Shown in pieces: positions 16,183 through 16,929 of a stretch of DNA of 16,929 nt (position 1 is the first letter of the stretch; every line of letters begins with the position of its first letter). The notes under the pieces were generated by a model. That model was not told the DNA's origin and made no database searches. It saw nothing but the letters and a program-made list of their open reading frames with translations. The stretch is from the NCBI GenBank assembly GCA_020722645.1, contig DYKL01000032.1:1-16929 (forward strand), written 5' to 3'. A program made the translations under genes and the position numbers. The DNA is from Acetofilamentum sp. Its GTDB lineage: Bacteria > Bacteroidota > Bacteroidia > Bacteroidales > JAFGUD01.

Positions 16183-16595
16183 AATAGCAAAAAAAGATTG
16201 TTTTTTCAGTACTTTTGCTGTTTGATTTAAAGTAAAATAAATAGTATTTCTATATATATAAAGCTTGATTTGGGATTAAAAGTTTAACAAAAAAATATCG
16301 CAACTAAGAGTCCGGTATAAGTTTCTTTAAAAAAATGAATATTACGAAAACAAGATTTGAGAAATAAATCCTGTAAACTATATAGTGTCAGAAAGAAAAC
16401 ACCATTTTTTTTCTAAAATATGATTTTTGTATTCTTTAATTGACATTTGTATTTGTCATTTTTTAGTTTAAAAATTTAAATTTTTTTCAAAAATAAATTT
16501 TTTTCAAAAATGTAATACATGCTTTACGTTTTGTTCAATTTAGGACATAGTTCTACCACTAATAATCTGAATTATAGCACTTTAAATTTTATTTT
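16183..16595. other. AT-rich gene-free stretch before transposase
   Basis: I see no gene here on either strand. It should contain the outer end of the insertion sequence whose transposase begins to its right, but without its other end I cannot set the boundary. A possible -7 box (TACTTTTG, 16210-16217) has no well-placed TTG. Confidence 0.45.
16478..16511. repeat. 17-bp perfect tandem duplication
   Basis: AAATTTTTTTCAAAAAT occurs twice in a row (16478-16494, 16495-16511) without a mismatch. It lies 85 bp from the transposase stop codon, so it may belong to the non-coding end of that insertion sequence. Confidence 0.85.
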
Positions 16596-16929
16596 TTAGG
16601 CTGCTATACTTAGTTTTTCTTTTTGTCTTTGTTGCTTGATGAGTTCTGCCCCGATTTTATGTAAATTAAAAGCACAAACTCCCAAAGCAATATAATTTTT
16701 AAAATGTTGATATGTTCTGTCGGGACATCTATCTATACATCTGTGTCCTAATTCATTAATGTTTGATTCTACGGCACTATGTTTATGTCTTGTTTTTATA
16801 AATTCTTTCTGATGTTCTTCTTCGTATTCTTTTTTATTCAATTTTCCTTTTCTAGGCATAGTTAAATTATCTATAAAGGCTCTTTTATGAAAAATTGTTG
16901 GTAAAATTTGACATTTTTGGCATAAAGTC
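16596..16929 (-). CDS. Transposase C-terminus, ISNCY-like (cut by window edge)
   Basis: The frame is open to the right edge of the window, so the ATG at 16859 is internal, not the start: about 23 more residues are readable before it (from ...TLCQKCQILP). The visible 110 residues match the end of ISNCY-type DDE transposases: MPRKGKLNKKE, then RHKHSAVESNINELGHRC, IDRCPD, and YIALGVCAFNLHKIGAELIK. The Glu in HSAVES may be the last residue of the catalytic triad; this is inference. The N-terminal half lies outside the window, so intactness is unknown. No stop or frameshift is seen in the part present. Confidence 0.85.
   Translation of the reverse strand, partial: TLCQKCQILPTIFHKRAFIDNLTMPRKGKLNKKEYEEEHQKEFIKTRHKHSAVESNINELGHRCIDRCPDRTYQHFKNYIALGVCAFNLHKIGAELIKQQRQKEKLSIAA

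Noticed and set aside
16596..16859. An 87-residue stand-alone gene
   Set aside because: The frame stays open without a stop to the window edge, and the sequence is the C-terminus of a longer transposase.

Overview
The window is AT-rich, non-conjugative-looking chromosomal DNA that most likely comes from a member of the Bacteroidota. Three things point there. Promoter-like sites fit the Bacteroidota form (TTG, about 18-19 bp, TAnnTTTG) and Shine-Dalgarno sequences are absent. The glycogen genes have the Bacteroidota set-up (GH133 debranching enzyme, GT4, GH57, GT3 joined to GT35). The terminal gene encodes a transposase C-terminus of the ISNCY type. Species cannot be read from the sequence.

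Layout. Positions 1-342 hold no gene, only a small REP-like hairpin and a 109-bp miniature inverted-repeat element (copy A). Then come two minus-strand housekeeping genes: sbcD (343-1575, without sbcC beside it in the window) and a monomeric NADP-isocitrate dehydrogenase (1674-3905). From a divergent promoter region (3906-4097) a four-gene plus-strand glycogen/alpha-glucan operon runs to 13692: debranching enzyme, GT4 glycosyltransferase, GH57 amylase/glucanotransferase with a very long Lys-rich tail, and a 1411-residue protein that joins a GT3 glycogen synthase to a GT35 glucan phosphorylase. A strong terminator closes it. A GNAT acetyltransferase (+) and a VWA-domain lipoprotein (-) converge at about 14.2-14.4 kb on a bidirectional terminator whose loop has been invaded by copy B of the miniature element. 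The last 1 kb is non-coding, with a third miniature element of another family (copy C) and the 3' end of a transposase gene leaving the window.

How the genes work together. The operon holds enzymes for extending, rearranging, debranching and phosphorolysing alpha-1,4/1,6-glucan, with synthesis and breakdown placed on one polypeptide. No GlgB branching enzyme or GlgC nucleotide-sugar pyrophosphorylase is in the window, so these must lie elsewhere if the pathway is complete. IDH shares only the divergent promoter region.

The most unusual content is non-coding. Two copies of a 109/110-bp element have imperfect terminal inverted repeats, two internal hairpins and perfect 8-bp target duplications (TAAAGACT; TCTATTTT). 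Their differences fall mostly in loops and spacers. A third, 128-bp element (TIR CCTTAAATCCG, duplication AATAG) carries hairpins with the same AGGTG/CACCT core.
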